IMG/VR virus record: IMGVR_UViG_3300010042_000012
Location: 1-47,145 of that record
Length of the DNA stretch: 47,145 nucleotides
Reading direction: 5' to 3' (one strand)
Origin: a virus
Position numbers and translations under genes: made by a program. This document shows, in pieces, positions 1 through 7,141 of the stretch. Numbering within the stretch: the first letter of the stretch is position 1; every line of letters begins with the position of its first letter. The notes beneath the pieces were generated by a model. It did not search any database and was not told the DNA's origin. It worked only from the letters and a program-made list of their open reading frames with translations.

Positions 1-374
1 ACCCACAACTGTACTGCTTTTCTTTCAAAAACTCGGACGCGGCCATTTGGAATTCGTTTCCGCAATCGCAGTGAATCAACCATAGCGATTTCTTTCCGTC
101 TGAACCGGCGTATTTTACAGCGGTTAAAAAATGTATCTTTATGCCTGCTAAGTCCCTCGCTCTGTGGTGCATTTTTCCAACCATTTTCAGTTAATATTAA
201 GTGATCTTCAGTTAATCTGACCCCGTCTATAGTTACAGTGTTATTAAATCCTTTTTCGATTAATCCTTCATGGTGTACCCAGTCTAAACCGTCCCATAAA
301 AGCATGTCAGAGCAAACATTTACCAGAGGCAACCAACCATAATTAGTAAGTACCAAAGTATCTCCGGCTAAGCA
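1..374 (-). other. Hint (intein-type) domain inside the DNA polymerase, N-terminal part
   Basis: From Cys634 (codon 374-372) the polymerase frame switches to a Hint fold. Block A reads CLAGDTLVLTNYGW, with the nucleophilic Cys1. Block B reads RLTEDHLILT, with the Thr-x-x-His pair (His691) that assists the N-S acyl shift. About 66 basic residues follow before the window ends, so the C-terminal blocks with the terminal Asn and any homing endonuclease lie outside. The resemblance is to the phage group annotated as 'Hom_end-associated Hint'. The position, just after the conserved KLVEN of the polymerase, is typical of inteins, which favour active-site motifs. Protein splicing is inferred, not shown. 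Confidence 0.82.
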
Positions 375-2273
375 ATTCTCAACCAATTTTCCCCCATATG
401 TGTCCTCGGCTTTCCACTGCCGGGTCTGCTGATCCAGACCATCATAAACTACATGTGATACCGTTCTTACTGGTTTTTTCTTAGCCGCCTCAGTAGTTAC
501 CATAAATGGTAGCCTGCGCCTTTGTTTAAAGTTTACGTATTCGTAGATCGGTGTTTCCGGGTCTTCTGCATACTCGGCCAGGATTGCAGGATCTTTAGTT
601 CGAACGGCCTCATAGGTCACGTGTATAATCCTTGGATTGATATAACAAAGGCAACGGCCAGACGGTAGTTTTATCTGCAGCCTTTTTTCTTCTACCCATA
701 TTTCCAGGCCGTTCACTTCGAAAACCGATTTAGGCTTATTAATTGCTTGAAATACTGCTTCCTGAACATCGTCCCAAAGCTGAGTGATATTAGGGTTTGC
801 CGCGCGCCACTGTTTTATAATTTCCTTCATGCGCTTCTTCGACAAACCCATCTTGTCACCACCCATTTTTTCTAAAGCCCCTACGCCGCCCTGATAGCCA
901 CAGGCGAGTTCCGCTACCTTACCGATCGCGCGGAGGTAGTAGTTTTCCATACCCTTGGCGATCGTTTCCAGAGGCACATTAAACATCGTACTGGCAGAGG
1001 CTTCGTAGATCTTTCCATGAGTATTAAAAACGTCAAGACGCCATTTTTCACCAGCAAGCCAGGCAATGACACGGGCTTCGATCGCTGAAAAGTCCGATAC
1101 AATAAATTCCTTCCCTTTACCGGCTACGAACGCGGTCCTGATCAGCTGCGAAAGTGCATCGGGAACATTGCCGAACATAATTTCCAGCCCTTCACCGTCA
1201 CCATTGATAACGCACTGCCTGGCTATATCCAGATCGTCTATTCCTTTGTCGTGATCGACCATAAGGAAATTCTTCGGCAGGTTTTGGGGTTGTATCAGCC
1301 TGCCGCCCCATCGCCCGGTACGATTCGCACCGTAGAACTGAAATAAGCCACGGACACGCTGCATTGCACCTACGCAAAGCGTCATAGCCGTATACTTTTT
1401 AATCGAGGTCTTCGACGTTTCCTGCCGGATCTCAAGAACGCGGCGGCTGTCCGGGGAAAGATCAGATCCCTTTAATAACTCCGTAACAGTTTCCTTTTTC
1501 AGATCAGGGACAGATTCGCCCTGACGCTCCAACCATTCCAGGACTTGCGGACCTGAATTCATGTTCTGAATACCTGAGATCTTAAACGCTTCTGCATCGA
1601 GTTTTGTAACGTACTCCGCATTGATACGGATCGCGTTATTGACGATTCCCATATCTAATTCGATCCCCCTTTGGTTGATGATCTGGTCAATATTCCAGAG
1701 TTCGGTTTCGTCTGCCGGAACAGGAATATGCAAGACTTTATCTCGGATTGAAGTCTCTACGACAACATCTTGCACACAGTAGGATTTATACAGCTTCCAC
1801 ATATCGGGGGCGTGCTGCGGCAGATTCCGGGTACGCATACCGTTCACCTTCGTAGGCTTGCAAGGTGTGGAAAAGTAAACAATTAGCTTCTTTCCTTCGG
1901 TCATTTTCTCCTGTTCCAGCCCCATTGCCTTAGCAGTCGCCCCTAAGTTCATCGGCCAGCCAGCCCGAGCCGCCCGGATCATAGTACAATCCCAATGAGC
2001 CGGATCGAGCTGTACCCCTAAATGTTTCGACAAACAGGTAATTTCAAAATTAGCATTATAGGCTGTCTTCAATACGGCAGGATCCAAAATGGCCTGACGA
2101 ATATTAGTAGGCAGGTTGACTTCAGTGAGATCATACATTCGTACCAGCTGATTGTCTACCTTGCAGGCAGCCATGAGTATTTCGAAATCAGGTGATTCTA
2201 CATACTTATAAACCCCGGCATACTTTATGTCAACGCTGCTGAAGGTTTCAATATCAATCGAAAGTACTTTCAT
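1..2273 (-). CDS. polA-like: Family A DNA polymerase (phage type), interrupted by a Hint/intein domain; 3' end outside window
   Basis: Replicative DNA polymerase with proofreading. The reading frame is open from an ATG at 2273 to the window edge (757 complete codons). The N-terminus carries the DnaQ-type exonuclease signature DIET (Asp7, Glu9). Palm motif A is DFSAIEARVIAWLAGE, with Asp394 as a metal ligand. The O-helix-like stretch GKVAELACGYQGG lies about 60 residues later. The conserved segment YGGKLVEN (ending at residue 633) normally runs into a Gln-Ala/Gly-Arg-Asp stretch, but here it is followed directly by CLAGDT, the start of a Hint domain. Motif C (His-Asp-Glu) is not present before position 1 and would have to follow the insert outside the window. 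The start overlaps the stop of the 73-aa gene by ATGA, indicating translational coupling. The family assignment is secure; whether the polymerase is spliced or split is not known. Confidence 0.93.
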   Translation of the reverse strand, partial: MKVLSIDIETFSSVDIKYAGVYKYVESPDFEILMAACKVDNQLVRMYDLTEVNLPTNIRQAILDPAVLKTAYNANFEITCLSKHLGVQLDPAHWDCTMIRAARAGWPMNLGATAKAMGLEQEKMTEGKKLIVYFSTPCKPTKVNGMRTRNLPQHAPDMWKLYKSYCVQDVVVETSIRDKVLHIPVPADETELWNIDQIINQRGIELDMGIVNNAIRINAEYVTKLDAEAFKISGIQNMNSGPQVLEWLERQGESVPDLKKETVTELLKGSDLSPDSRRVLEIRQETSKTSIKKYTAMTLCVGAMQRVRGLFQFYGANRTGRWGGRLIQPQNLPKNFLMVDHDKGIDDLDIARQCVINGDGEGLEIMFGNVPDALSQLIRTAFVAGKGKEFIVSDFSAIEARVIAWLAGEKWRLDVFNTHGKIYEASASTMFNVPLETIAKGMENYYLRAIGKVAELACGYQGGVGALEKMGGDKMGLSKKRMKEIIKQWRAANPNITQLWDDVQEAVFQAINKPKSVFEVNGLEIWVEEKRLQIKLPSGRCLCYINPRIIHVTYEAVRTKDPAILAEYAEDPETPIYEYVNFKQRRRLPFMVTTEAAKKKPVRTVSHVVYDGLDQQTRQWKAEDTYGGKLVENCLAGDTLVLTNYGWLPLVNVCSDMLLWDGLDWVHHEGLIEKGFNNTVTIDGVRLTEDHLILTENGWKNAPQSEGLSRHKDTFFNRCKIRRFRRKEIAMVDSLRLRKRIPNGRVRVFERKAVQLW

Positions 2274-2491
2274 ATCTTAAGTTTTACATTTACAACACAG
2301 ACGCCATAGTAATGTATGAAATTACCCTGTTGGATCTTACACCAGTAGTCGAAACCCTTAATACTTTCTGAGGCCATAAAAACCACCCTATCGTGCGTAT
2401 ATTCAGTAGTATTTCGGTATTTTTGGGCTTCGATTTCTTCCCGGACGAGCTTCTTAAGTCCGTCCGGGAAATTAACAATATTCAATAACAT
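2270..2491 (-). CDS. Small hypothetical protein (73 aa)
   Basis: Begins MLLNIVNFPDGLKKLVREEIE and is 73 residues long. It has mixed charge, no membrane segment and no motif I recognise. The middle (YTHDRVVFMASESIKGFDYW) followed by short hydrophobic strands suggests a small alpha/beta protein. It lies 2 bp after the 258-aa gene and its TGA overlaps the polymerase ATG, so it is co-transcribed and probably co-translated with the polymerase. A role in replication is inferred from position only. Confidence 0.7.
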   Translation of the reverse strand: MLLNIVNFPDGLKKLVREEIEAQKYRNTTEYTHDRVVFMASESIKGFDYWCKIQQGNFIHYYGVCVVNVKLKI

Positions 2492-2493
2492 AG

Positions 2494-3270
2494 TTACATC
2501 ATATCCAGATCGTCCAGCAGCTCAGAGATATTAGGCCTGGCTGCCAACTCAATGAAACGGCGCATAAGATCCTGACAAGCCAGATTATCGACCTTATAGG
2601 TAAGTTCTCCGGCTGCGAAAGAAACCGTTTCAAGTCCGAAAGTCTCTGTTTCCAGTTCTTCTACTTTCTCGGTCAGGTCGTCTATTTTTTCCTCGACTGC
2701 ATCGGAATCGATTTCATATATGACTGAGGGGATGCCAGCCGAAAGCCCGATTGCTTCAGACGATCCCTCAGCAGGTTTTATGATATGTGGCTGCTTAGGG
2801 TCGGCATCGAAACGTTCGACTATAACCATATCCTCGCCCATTGCATGACTGATTTCTTTTATACTGCCTGCGCCAAGACCTATTTTAATCGTGAAAGGTT
2901 TTTCCAGATCGGTAAATGTTTTCGGATTAGGGAAAAGTATTGTCTCAGAACCTGAGACAAGGTGATTTTCTGTTTCGCCTACCTGCCCGACAGGAAAAAT
3001 CCAACCGAGAATTTTACCTTTAAGTAAGGCCGTAAATTTATCGCCGTCACGAACTATTTTATTAGCCTGGAAAATTCCTGAACCCATCCAGTTTTCTTTC
3101 GAAAAATATAGAACTTCGCCCGGCTTAATTACTTTTTTACCGAATACTTCGTCAGCAGGGATGCGAATAAACGTATTCAGGTTGCCGGAGAAAACGAAAC
3201 CGTCTTTTACCTGAATATATGCCGAAAAAGGCTGTGACGGTTGATAAGATATTATATGTACTGGTTTCAT
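2494..3270 (-). CDS. Hypothetical replication-region protein (258 aa)
   Basis: I do not recognise this family. The first 110 residues look beta-rich (SAYIQVKDGFVFSGNLNTF; IKPGEVLYFSKENW). Residues around 200-215 form a short acidic coiled coil (EEKIDDLTEKVEELETET), and the C-terminus is helical. The beta-rich start and the place between the ssDNA-binding protein and the polymerase would suit a polymerase accessory or clamp-like protein, but no diagnostic residue supports that. A hairpin terminator lies upstream (3297-3321), so expression could depend on read-through or on a separate promoter in the short gap. Confidence 0.75.
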   Translation of the reverse strand: MKPVHIISYQPSQPFSAYIQVKDGFVFSGNLNTFIRIPADEVFGKKVIKPGEVLYFSKENWMGSGIFQANKIVRDGDKFTALLKGKILGWIFPVGQVGETENHLVSGSETILFPNPKTFTDLEKPFTIKIGLGAGSIKEISHAMGEDMVIVERFDADPKQPHIIKPAEGSSEAIGLSAGIPSVIYEIDSDAVEEKIDDLTEKVEELETETFGLETVSFAAGELTYKVDNLACQDLMRRFIELAARPNISELLDDLDMM

Positions 3271-3296
3271 ATTACTGTAAGTGATATTATAAGGTA

Positions 3297-3321
3297 AGAA
3301 AAAGGGCGACCGAAGCCGCCC
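3297..3321 (-). terminator. Hairpin terminator with TTCG tetraloop after the DUF2815 gene
   Basis: Read on the minus strand, GGGCGGC-TTCG-GTCGCCC forms a 7-bp GC-rich stem (one G-T pair) closed by a TTCG tetraloop and followed by TTTTT. It sits in the 86-bp gap between the ssDNA-binding protein gene and the 258-aa gene and probably reduces read-through into the polymerase genes. Confidence 0.75.
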
Positions 3322-3356
3322 CCGTTTTTAGGATAATTCTGAAGTGTTAAATCTTA

Positions 3357-3926
3357 TTAGGACATATCCTCGTCGTCTTCATCATCCGCTGCTGAAAGAT
3401 CAGCTCCGAAGTCAACGGCTGCATTAAATACATTCCCTAACGGTTCGTTGTCGCTTACTTTAAGCACTCCGTTCAGTCCAATACCCACCCCTTTTTTACC
3501 GTTACTGTCGTAAGGGAACAGGTTGATAGATAGTTTCGCATTCATACCAGAATAAACCTCGTCAGGATCGCAATTCACGTGAACGCCGAGGGCTTTGCCC
3601 TTTTTAATTACCTGCGGCTTATTCTTCGAGTTGCAATTAAAGAACCAGGAATCGGCGTATGCCGGATCTTCGGATCTTTCTTCGTCCCCGTCGCGGAGAA
3701 TATCGTCTAGTTTTGGTTTTTTATTACCCCATTTGCTACTCATCCCCTGCTTAACTGCCTCGGCGTACGCTACCCGGAATGCTTTTTCGGTTTTAGTGTC
3801 TGACTTAGGGAAAATAAAAGCAGTCGAGTATTTCGGCTCCCCTCCGTCCTGTGCCCGTGGTTCGTTTAAGTGTGCATACGATAAACGACCTTTACCTGTT
3901 ACTACTTTTGTTGTTGGCTCTGCCAT
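3357..3926 (-). CDS. DUF2815-family single-stranded DNA-binding protein
   Basis: A phage ssDNA-binding protein of the DUF2815 family, expected to coat single strands during replication or recombination. Diagnostic patterns are TGKGRLSYAHLNEP near the N-terminus, PKYSTAFIFPKSD (about residues 30-43), a RDGDEE segment (about 79-84), PDEVYSGMNAKLSINLFPYD in the C-terminal half, and KGVGIGLNGVLKV. The last 15 residues are almost all Asp/Glu, as in many SSB-type proteins whose acidic tail binds partners or masks the DNA groove. Length (189 aa) is normal for the family. The gene lies 45 bp downstream of the DUF2800 nuclease gene; the two are commonly neighbours in phages. Confidence 0.88.
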   Translation of the reverse strand: MAEPTTKVVTGKGRLSYAHLNEPRAQDGGEPKYSTAFIFPKSDTKTEKAFRVAYAEAVKQGMSSKWGNKKPKLDDILRDGDEERSEDPAYADSWFFNCNSKNKPQVIKKGKALGVHVNCDPDEVYSGMNAKLSINLFPYDSNGKKGVGIGLNGVLKVSDNEPLGNVFNAAVDFGADLSAADDEDDEDMS

Positions 3927-3971
3927 GCTGTTTGACTGTTTAAACTTAAATTGAAAATATGAAAATTGTTT

Positions 3972-5162
3972 TTATTCGTCTTCTGCGTCTGTTAAAAATT
4001 CGCCTGCGAAATCCATCGAAGCAGTACTGTATTCAGGCCTTTTGTCGGTTCCAGGCACCAGAGCCGGTTTGCCTGGCGGCTTAACGATCTGACCACCTAA
4101 AATTTCCTGGAACTTAGTTTTGCCGACCAGCTTTTCCATATCCCCTAAACCTTTCAACTTACTGTTGAATATCTGTTCAGAAGTGAAACCGTTTTCGACC
4201 AGAGTAGCAGCTACTTCTACTTCGTCTTCGTACTTGCGGTTAGATCGGCCCTCGACTAGTTTCCAGCCCTCGAACTTCTCGCCGCTGAGTGCTTCCTTAA
4301 ACGCGTGATCTTTTACTGAGTTTACCCAATTCGACCAGTAATCCAGTTTTTCAAGTACTGCGATAATTTCTGATTTATCCAGTAAAAAGGGTTGTGGAAA
4401 ATCTTTAACCAGGATCTGCGTATTGTAATCTGCATAAGCCCGGCACTGCCCTGATACTTTACACCAACCACAGTGCGATCCTGCTTTCTGAACTCCTTTT
4501 CCTTCGAATGCCAGTGCTGCCTTTGTCTTAACTTCAGTATCGGCCCAATGCAGCAGCTCCTTTACTGTTAATTCGTAACTGCTATAGTTGTCTTTCCTCG
4601 GCTGAAAGATCGTTACCCGGACGCGCTTAATATCGTAAGCCATTGAAAACCTTAAATAAGCACCAAGGCCGTAAAGCATAAGTTGTTCGTTCTGGAATGC
4701 GTCTACGTAAATGCCTTTACCGTATTTAAGATCGATCACATGCAGCAGATCGTCAGATATAATAGAGTTGTCAGAAGTACCAAAACCGTCAGGAATGTAT
4801 TCGGTCAAATCTAATTTTTCTTCGAGGAAAATAGCTGCGTCAGGCGTTAGCTTTTTAGCGTCCTGGTAATGTCCGAGAACAAAATCGCGGTACTGCTCAC
4901 AATACTCAAGCATTTCGGTTGAGTAATACTTCGACGTTATTACGTTATTCCTGTAATGTGATCTGTCGAAAATACTGTCGATACCTAATTCCTTTTTGAT
5001 CAGGAACTCGCCAACTGAATGCGCTATCGTACCTTCCCGTGATGCGTCAGAACCATTGTCGACTTTTCCCTGCATGAAGTCTTCTTCCAGCTTCGCACTC
5101 GGTGGGCAGGACATCCACCGTTTTGCTCCAGAGCATGAAAGTTTTGCGTGAGCCCGTTCCAA
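3972..5162 (-). CDS. DUF2800 PD-(D/E)xK (RecB/Cas4-like) exonuclease
   Basis: A predicted nuclease of the RecB/Cas4 superfamily acting on phage DNA ends. It opens with the DUF2800 signature AKLSCSGAKRWMSCPPSAKLE. His48 lies in REGTIAH. The PD-(D/E)xK core is visible as GTSD (Asp131) and VIDLKYGKG (Asp144, Lys146), followed by the Q-motif FQNEQLMLY (about 156-164). Cys231, Cys234 and Cys240 (CGWC...QC), with an N-terminal Cys, match the 4Fe-4S ligand pattern of Cas4/AddB-type enzymes. Together with the adjacent DUF2815 protein this looks like a recombination or end-processing pair. The stop of the 159-aa gene lies 2 bp upstream of this start. Confidence 0.88.
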   Translation of the reverse strand: MERAHAKLSCSGAKRWMSCPPSAKLEEDFMQGKVDNGSDASREGTIAHSVGEFLIKKELGIDSIFDRSHYRNNVITSKYYSTEMLEYCEQYRDFVLGHYQDAKKLTPDAAIFLEEKLDLTEYIPDGFGTSDNSIISDDLLHVIDLKYGKGIYVDAFQNEQLMLYGLGAYLRFSMAYDIKRVRVTIFQPRKDNYSSYELTVKELLHWADTEVKTKAALAFEGKGVQKAGSHCGWCKVSGQCRAYADYNTQILVKDFPQPFLLDKSEIIAVLEKLDYWSNWVNSVKDHAFKEALSGEKFEGWKLVEGRSNRKYEDEVEVAATLVENGFTSEQIFNSKLKGLGDMEKLVGKTKFQEILGGQIVKPPGKPALVPGTDKRPEYSTASMDFAGEFLTDAEDE

Positions 5163-5164
5163 GA

Positions 5165-5644
5165 CTAAAGCGCGCTTATCTTATCCAGGAACTCGCGACG
5201 AATGGCGTTGTCGTCCTTGTTTTCGTCATGGAATGCTGTCAGGCCGGAGACACCATAAGACGACAGAACTTCTTTAAGGCCTGCGCGGTTGGTCTTCATC
5301 TTTTCGTTGAATACCGCCCGTAGATCTTCAAGGCTCAGGCGTTCAGATCCCGCGTTTTCTTTCTGATCCTGCTCCAAGGTAATGTTTGCATCCGATTCTT
5401 CGGCTTCGGCTTTCTTTTTCTCCTGCTTAGGTGCCGGACTGGATGAAACTTTCTTAAGCCCTTTCTCTGGAACAAGAGGTTTTACCGGAGCCTCGGCCCT
5501 TTCTTCCGACTGAGCGGTTTCCTGTACTGAAGGAACTGGATAAAATACCGGAGTTTCCTTGGAGCTTGCCTCGGCAGCTGCCAAGACCGACAATGCACTT
5601 ATCAGCTCGGTTGCTGACCCTTTTACAACTAATTCAAAAGTCAT
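5165..5644 (-). CDS. Phage protein with N-terminal strand domain, linker and C-terminal helical domain (159 aa)
   Basis: Three parts can be seen: a short beta-type start (TFELVVKGSATELISAL), a low-complexity Pro/Glu/Lys linker (about residues 30-95), and a helical end beginning SLEDLRAVFNEK and finishing REFLDKISAL. Small phage proteins with this plan (short N-terminal domain, charged linker, 'LEDVRA' helical domain) are frequent next to DUF2815/DUF2800 genes, but their function is not established. The ATG at 5644 overlaps the TGA of the 51-aa membrane protein, so translation is probably coupled. Confidence 0.75.
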   Translation of the reverse strand: MTFELVVKGSATELISALSVLAAAEASSKETPVFYPVPSVQETAQSEERAEAPVKPLVPEKGLKKVSSSPAPKQEKKKAEAEESDANITLEQDQKENAGSERLSLEDLRAVFNEKMKTNRAGLKEVLSSYGVSGLTAFHDENKDDNAIRREFLDKISAL

Positions 5645-5796
5645 ATTCTGTCTACTGGTTTATTTGGAAAATTTATTTTCTTTTTGAAGATCTTACCATT
5701 ATGGCATTCCCTGGCAGGGTTTTTCAGCTCCTTAAGAAGTTTAAAACCGCCCCAGGCCAAAAAGATAGATGAAGTCAATAACGCGATCTCGACCAT
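5641..5796 (-). CDS. Small membrane protein (51 aa)
   Basis: An ATG at 5796 opens a 51-residue frame starting MVEIALLTSSIFLAWGGFKLL, a single hydrophobic helix, followed by a Lys/Arg-rich cytoplasmic-type tail that ends NFPNKPVDRI. It overlaps the end of the 67-aa gene by 22 bp, and its stop overlaps the next ATG (ATGA). That tight packing is the main argument that it is real. No function is recognised. Confidence 0.6.
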   Translation of the reverse strand: MVEIALLTSSIFLAWGGFKLLKELKNPARECHNGKIFKKKINFPNKPVDRI

Positions 5797-5978
5797 TTGA
5801 TATACCGTCTAAAAAGTAAGATGAAAATCAGAGTAACAGCAATCGTAATCAGATTGGTGTTCGGATTGCGGAAAAATAAATCGTAGATGTAATCGATTCC
5901 GCAAGTTAGGCCAGAAAGACCTGTGATGATGATAAAATGAACAACGGTTCGCATATTGACTGTTTCTCTGTTTGACAT
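5775..5978 (-). CDS. Small two-helix membrane protein (67 aa)
   Basis: Two hydrophobic segments are visible, about residues 9-31 (VHFIIITGLSGLTCGIDYIY) and 40-57 (LITIAVTLIFILLF). A basic tail RRYIKWSRSR follows and should face the cytoplasm. No family is recognised. It stands at the head of a short run of coupled genes leading to the nuclease and SSB genes. Upstream is a 50-bp AT-rich gap containing a 7-bp hairpin with an A6 loop (6000-6019). Confidence 0.6.
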   Translation of the reverse strand: MSNRETVNMRTVVHFIIITGLSGLTCGIDYIYDLFFRNPNTNLITIAVTLIFILLFRRYIKWSRSRY

Positions 5979-6028
5979 TGTAAAACTATATTTTCTTTTT
6001 GAATAAAAAAAATTATTCAGAAAAATAT

Positions 6029-6352
6029 CTACTTTTTATTTTTGTACCTTAGTTTGATCTTTAGTTCTCTTAAAATGATCTGCCGGATCTTATACCCTTC
6101 GGTAGTGTCAGGGAACCAGGCTTTCGTATCGTCGATCCCCTTCGGTTTATATTCTTCCAGCTCGGGAAACATTAAACAAGCGTGGTTCATTTCCGAGTGC
6201 TGCCCTTTATAAAAGTTATGATCTCGATAGATCCCCATGTTACGGGCAGCGATAACTATTGCCAGGCACATAAACCGATAATGATGCAGGAGCCTAATAG
6301 CTCGTTTCATTACGAGTAGTTTTTGGATGTTCGTCAGTTCGTGCGGTTTCAT
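6029..6352 (-). CDS. Hypothetical early protein (107 aa)
   Basis: Begins MKPHELTNIQKLLVMKRAIRL. It is mostly helical, with several His/Cys residues (HHYRFMCLAIV; HSEMNHACLMFPELEEY) and a basic end (RELKIKLRYKNKK). The His/Cys pairs are not arranged as a clear zinc site. It follows the 65-aa gene by 3 bp within the operon started by promoter A. Function unknown. Confidence 0.6.
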   Translation of the reverse strand: MKPHELTNIQKLLVMKRAIRLLHHYRFMCLAIVIAARNMGIYRDHNFYKGQHSEMNHACLMFPELEEYKPKGIDDTKAWFPDTTEGYKIRQIILRELKIKLRYKNKK

Positions 6353-6355
6353 TTC

Positions 6356-6553
6356 CTATTGATAAAAAGCGAATCGTTTATTTACTGAGTTTTTGACTAC
6401 CCCGACAACTTTCCCGGTCTTCGAGTGAACTACTTCACCGTCTTCGACAATATAGTTTTCGGAATAGAAATACTTATTGATCAGAACGATCAGGGCTTCT
6501 AAGGTCGCAGCTGAGCAAACCTTGTGGAGTACGTTTATGTCATTTCTGTTCAC
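6356..6553 (-). CDS. Small hypothetical early protein (65 aa)
   Basis: 65 residues starting MNRNDINVLHKVCSAATLEAL. A helical first half is followed by a beta-hairpin-like stretch, VEDGEVVHSKTGKVVGVV. Its ATG lies inside the end of the upstream 162-aa gene (14-bp overlap), so it is translated from the same message. No family is recognised. Confidence 0.6.
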   Translation of the reverse strand: MNRNDINVLHKVCSAATLEALIVLINKYFYSENYIVEDGEVVHSKTGKVVGVVKNSVNKRFAFYQ

Positions 6554-7028
6554 GGGTCGAGATCATAGATTTGATAATGTCTATCCTGGATTTACGATCA
6601 TATCGCGAAAACCAACGGTCTGTAAGGCTGTTATACATTTTTATTGGCTTATAGCTCATAAAATCAGGAAAGTGCGATTTCATAACTTCATAATCATAAT
6701 CGTCTTCATTATGTTTTATAGGATATAGTGATTCCAAGGCTTTTTCGATAGCCGGGCACATAAAAAGATTATCGCCGTTTTTTATTCGGGCTAATGCTAA
6801 TTGCAGAACTTCGATCGATTCAGAATTACTTAGTACGGGGTTTAAATAAGGCCGAACATCTGTTTCGAATTGCAGGAAATTCCGGGCTTCGTTTTCTTCG
6901 AACTTATTAGCTTGTTCTTCGCTGTCGAATAATAAAGCATTATTTGATTGGTTATGCCAGCAGAAATCACCTTTGGTATCTACACCTAAAAACCTTCTGT
7001 TTTCCTCGTTTGTGATTGCGTATTTCAT
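6540..7028 (-). CDS. Hypothetical early protein, first gene after promoter A (162 aa)
   Basis: The first reading frame downstream of promoter A; its ATG is 17 bp beyond the promoter block. The N-terminal 50 residues (MKYAITNEENRRFLGVDTKG...LFDSEEQANKFEENEA) resemble the short strand-helix units seen in many small phage proteins. The rest is acidic and helical. No catalytic motif is seen. Expression immediately after infection is inferred from the host-like promoter. Confidence 0.65.
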   Translation of the reverse strand: MKYAITNEENRRFLGVDTKGDFCWHNQSNNALLFDSEEQANKFEENEARNFLQFETDVRPYLNPVLSNSESIEVLQLALARIKNGDNLFMCPAIEKALESLYPIKHNEDDYDYEVMKSHFPDFMSYKPIKMYNSLTDRWFSRYDRKSRIDIIKSMISTREQK

Positions 7029-7044
7029 ATCTATTTCGTTTAAG

Positions 7045-7081
7045 TGATATGCAAAAGTAAAAATAATATTTTACTATGCAA
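7045..7081 (-). promoter_or_regulatory. Promoter A (copy 1 of a 37-bp repeated promoter)
   Basis: On the minus strand, TTGCATAG begins at 7081 and TACTTTTG ends at 7052, with 19 bp between the -33 TTG and the -7 TAnnTTTG. This is the Bacteroidota vegetative promoter pattern. The block differs from copy 3 (44490-44526) at one base and from copy 2 (12309-12345) at two. It also contains a near-palindrome (GTAAAAT...ATTTTTAC) and a repeated TTGCATA, possible repressor contacts. It drives the 162-aa gene and the genes below it. Confidence 0.85.
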
Positions 7082-7092
7082 GCGATCACAAA

Positions 7093-7121
7093 AAAAAGTG
7101 CAAATAAAATTCACACTTTTT
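7093..7121 (-). terminator. Terminator of the late tail operon
   Basis: On the minus strand, AAAAAGTG and CACTTTTT form an 8-bp stem around a 13-nt loop, followed by a run of T. It lies 20 bp after the stop of the 1206-aa tail gene and just before promoter A, separating late from early transcription. Confidence 0.65.
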
Positions 7122-7141
7122 AAAACTTACAGGAACCAGTA

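Noticed and set aside
914-1254. Short frames on both strands inside the polymerase gene
   Set aside because: The polymerase frame is continuous with conserved motifs across this stretch, so these are out-of-frame shadows.
6000-6019. 7-bp hairpin TGAATAA/TTATTCA with A6 loop between the 107-aa and 67-aa early genes
   Set aside because: Weak A/T-only stem without a clear T run after it on the minus strand; not convincing as a terminator within the early operon.
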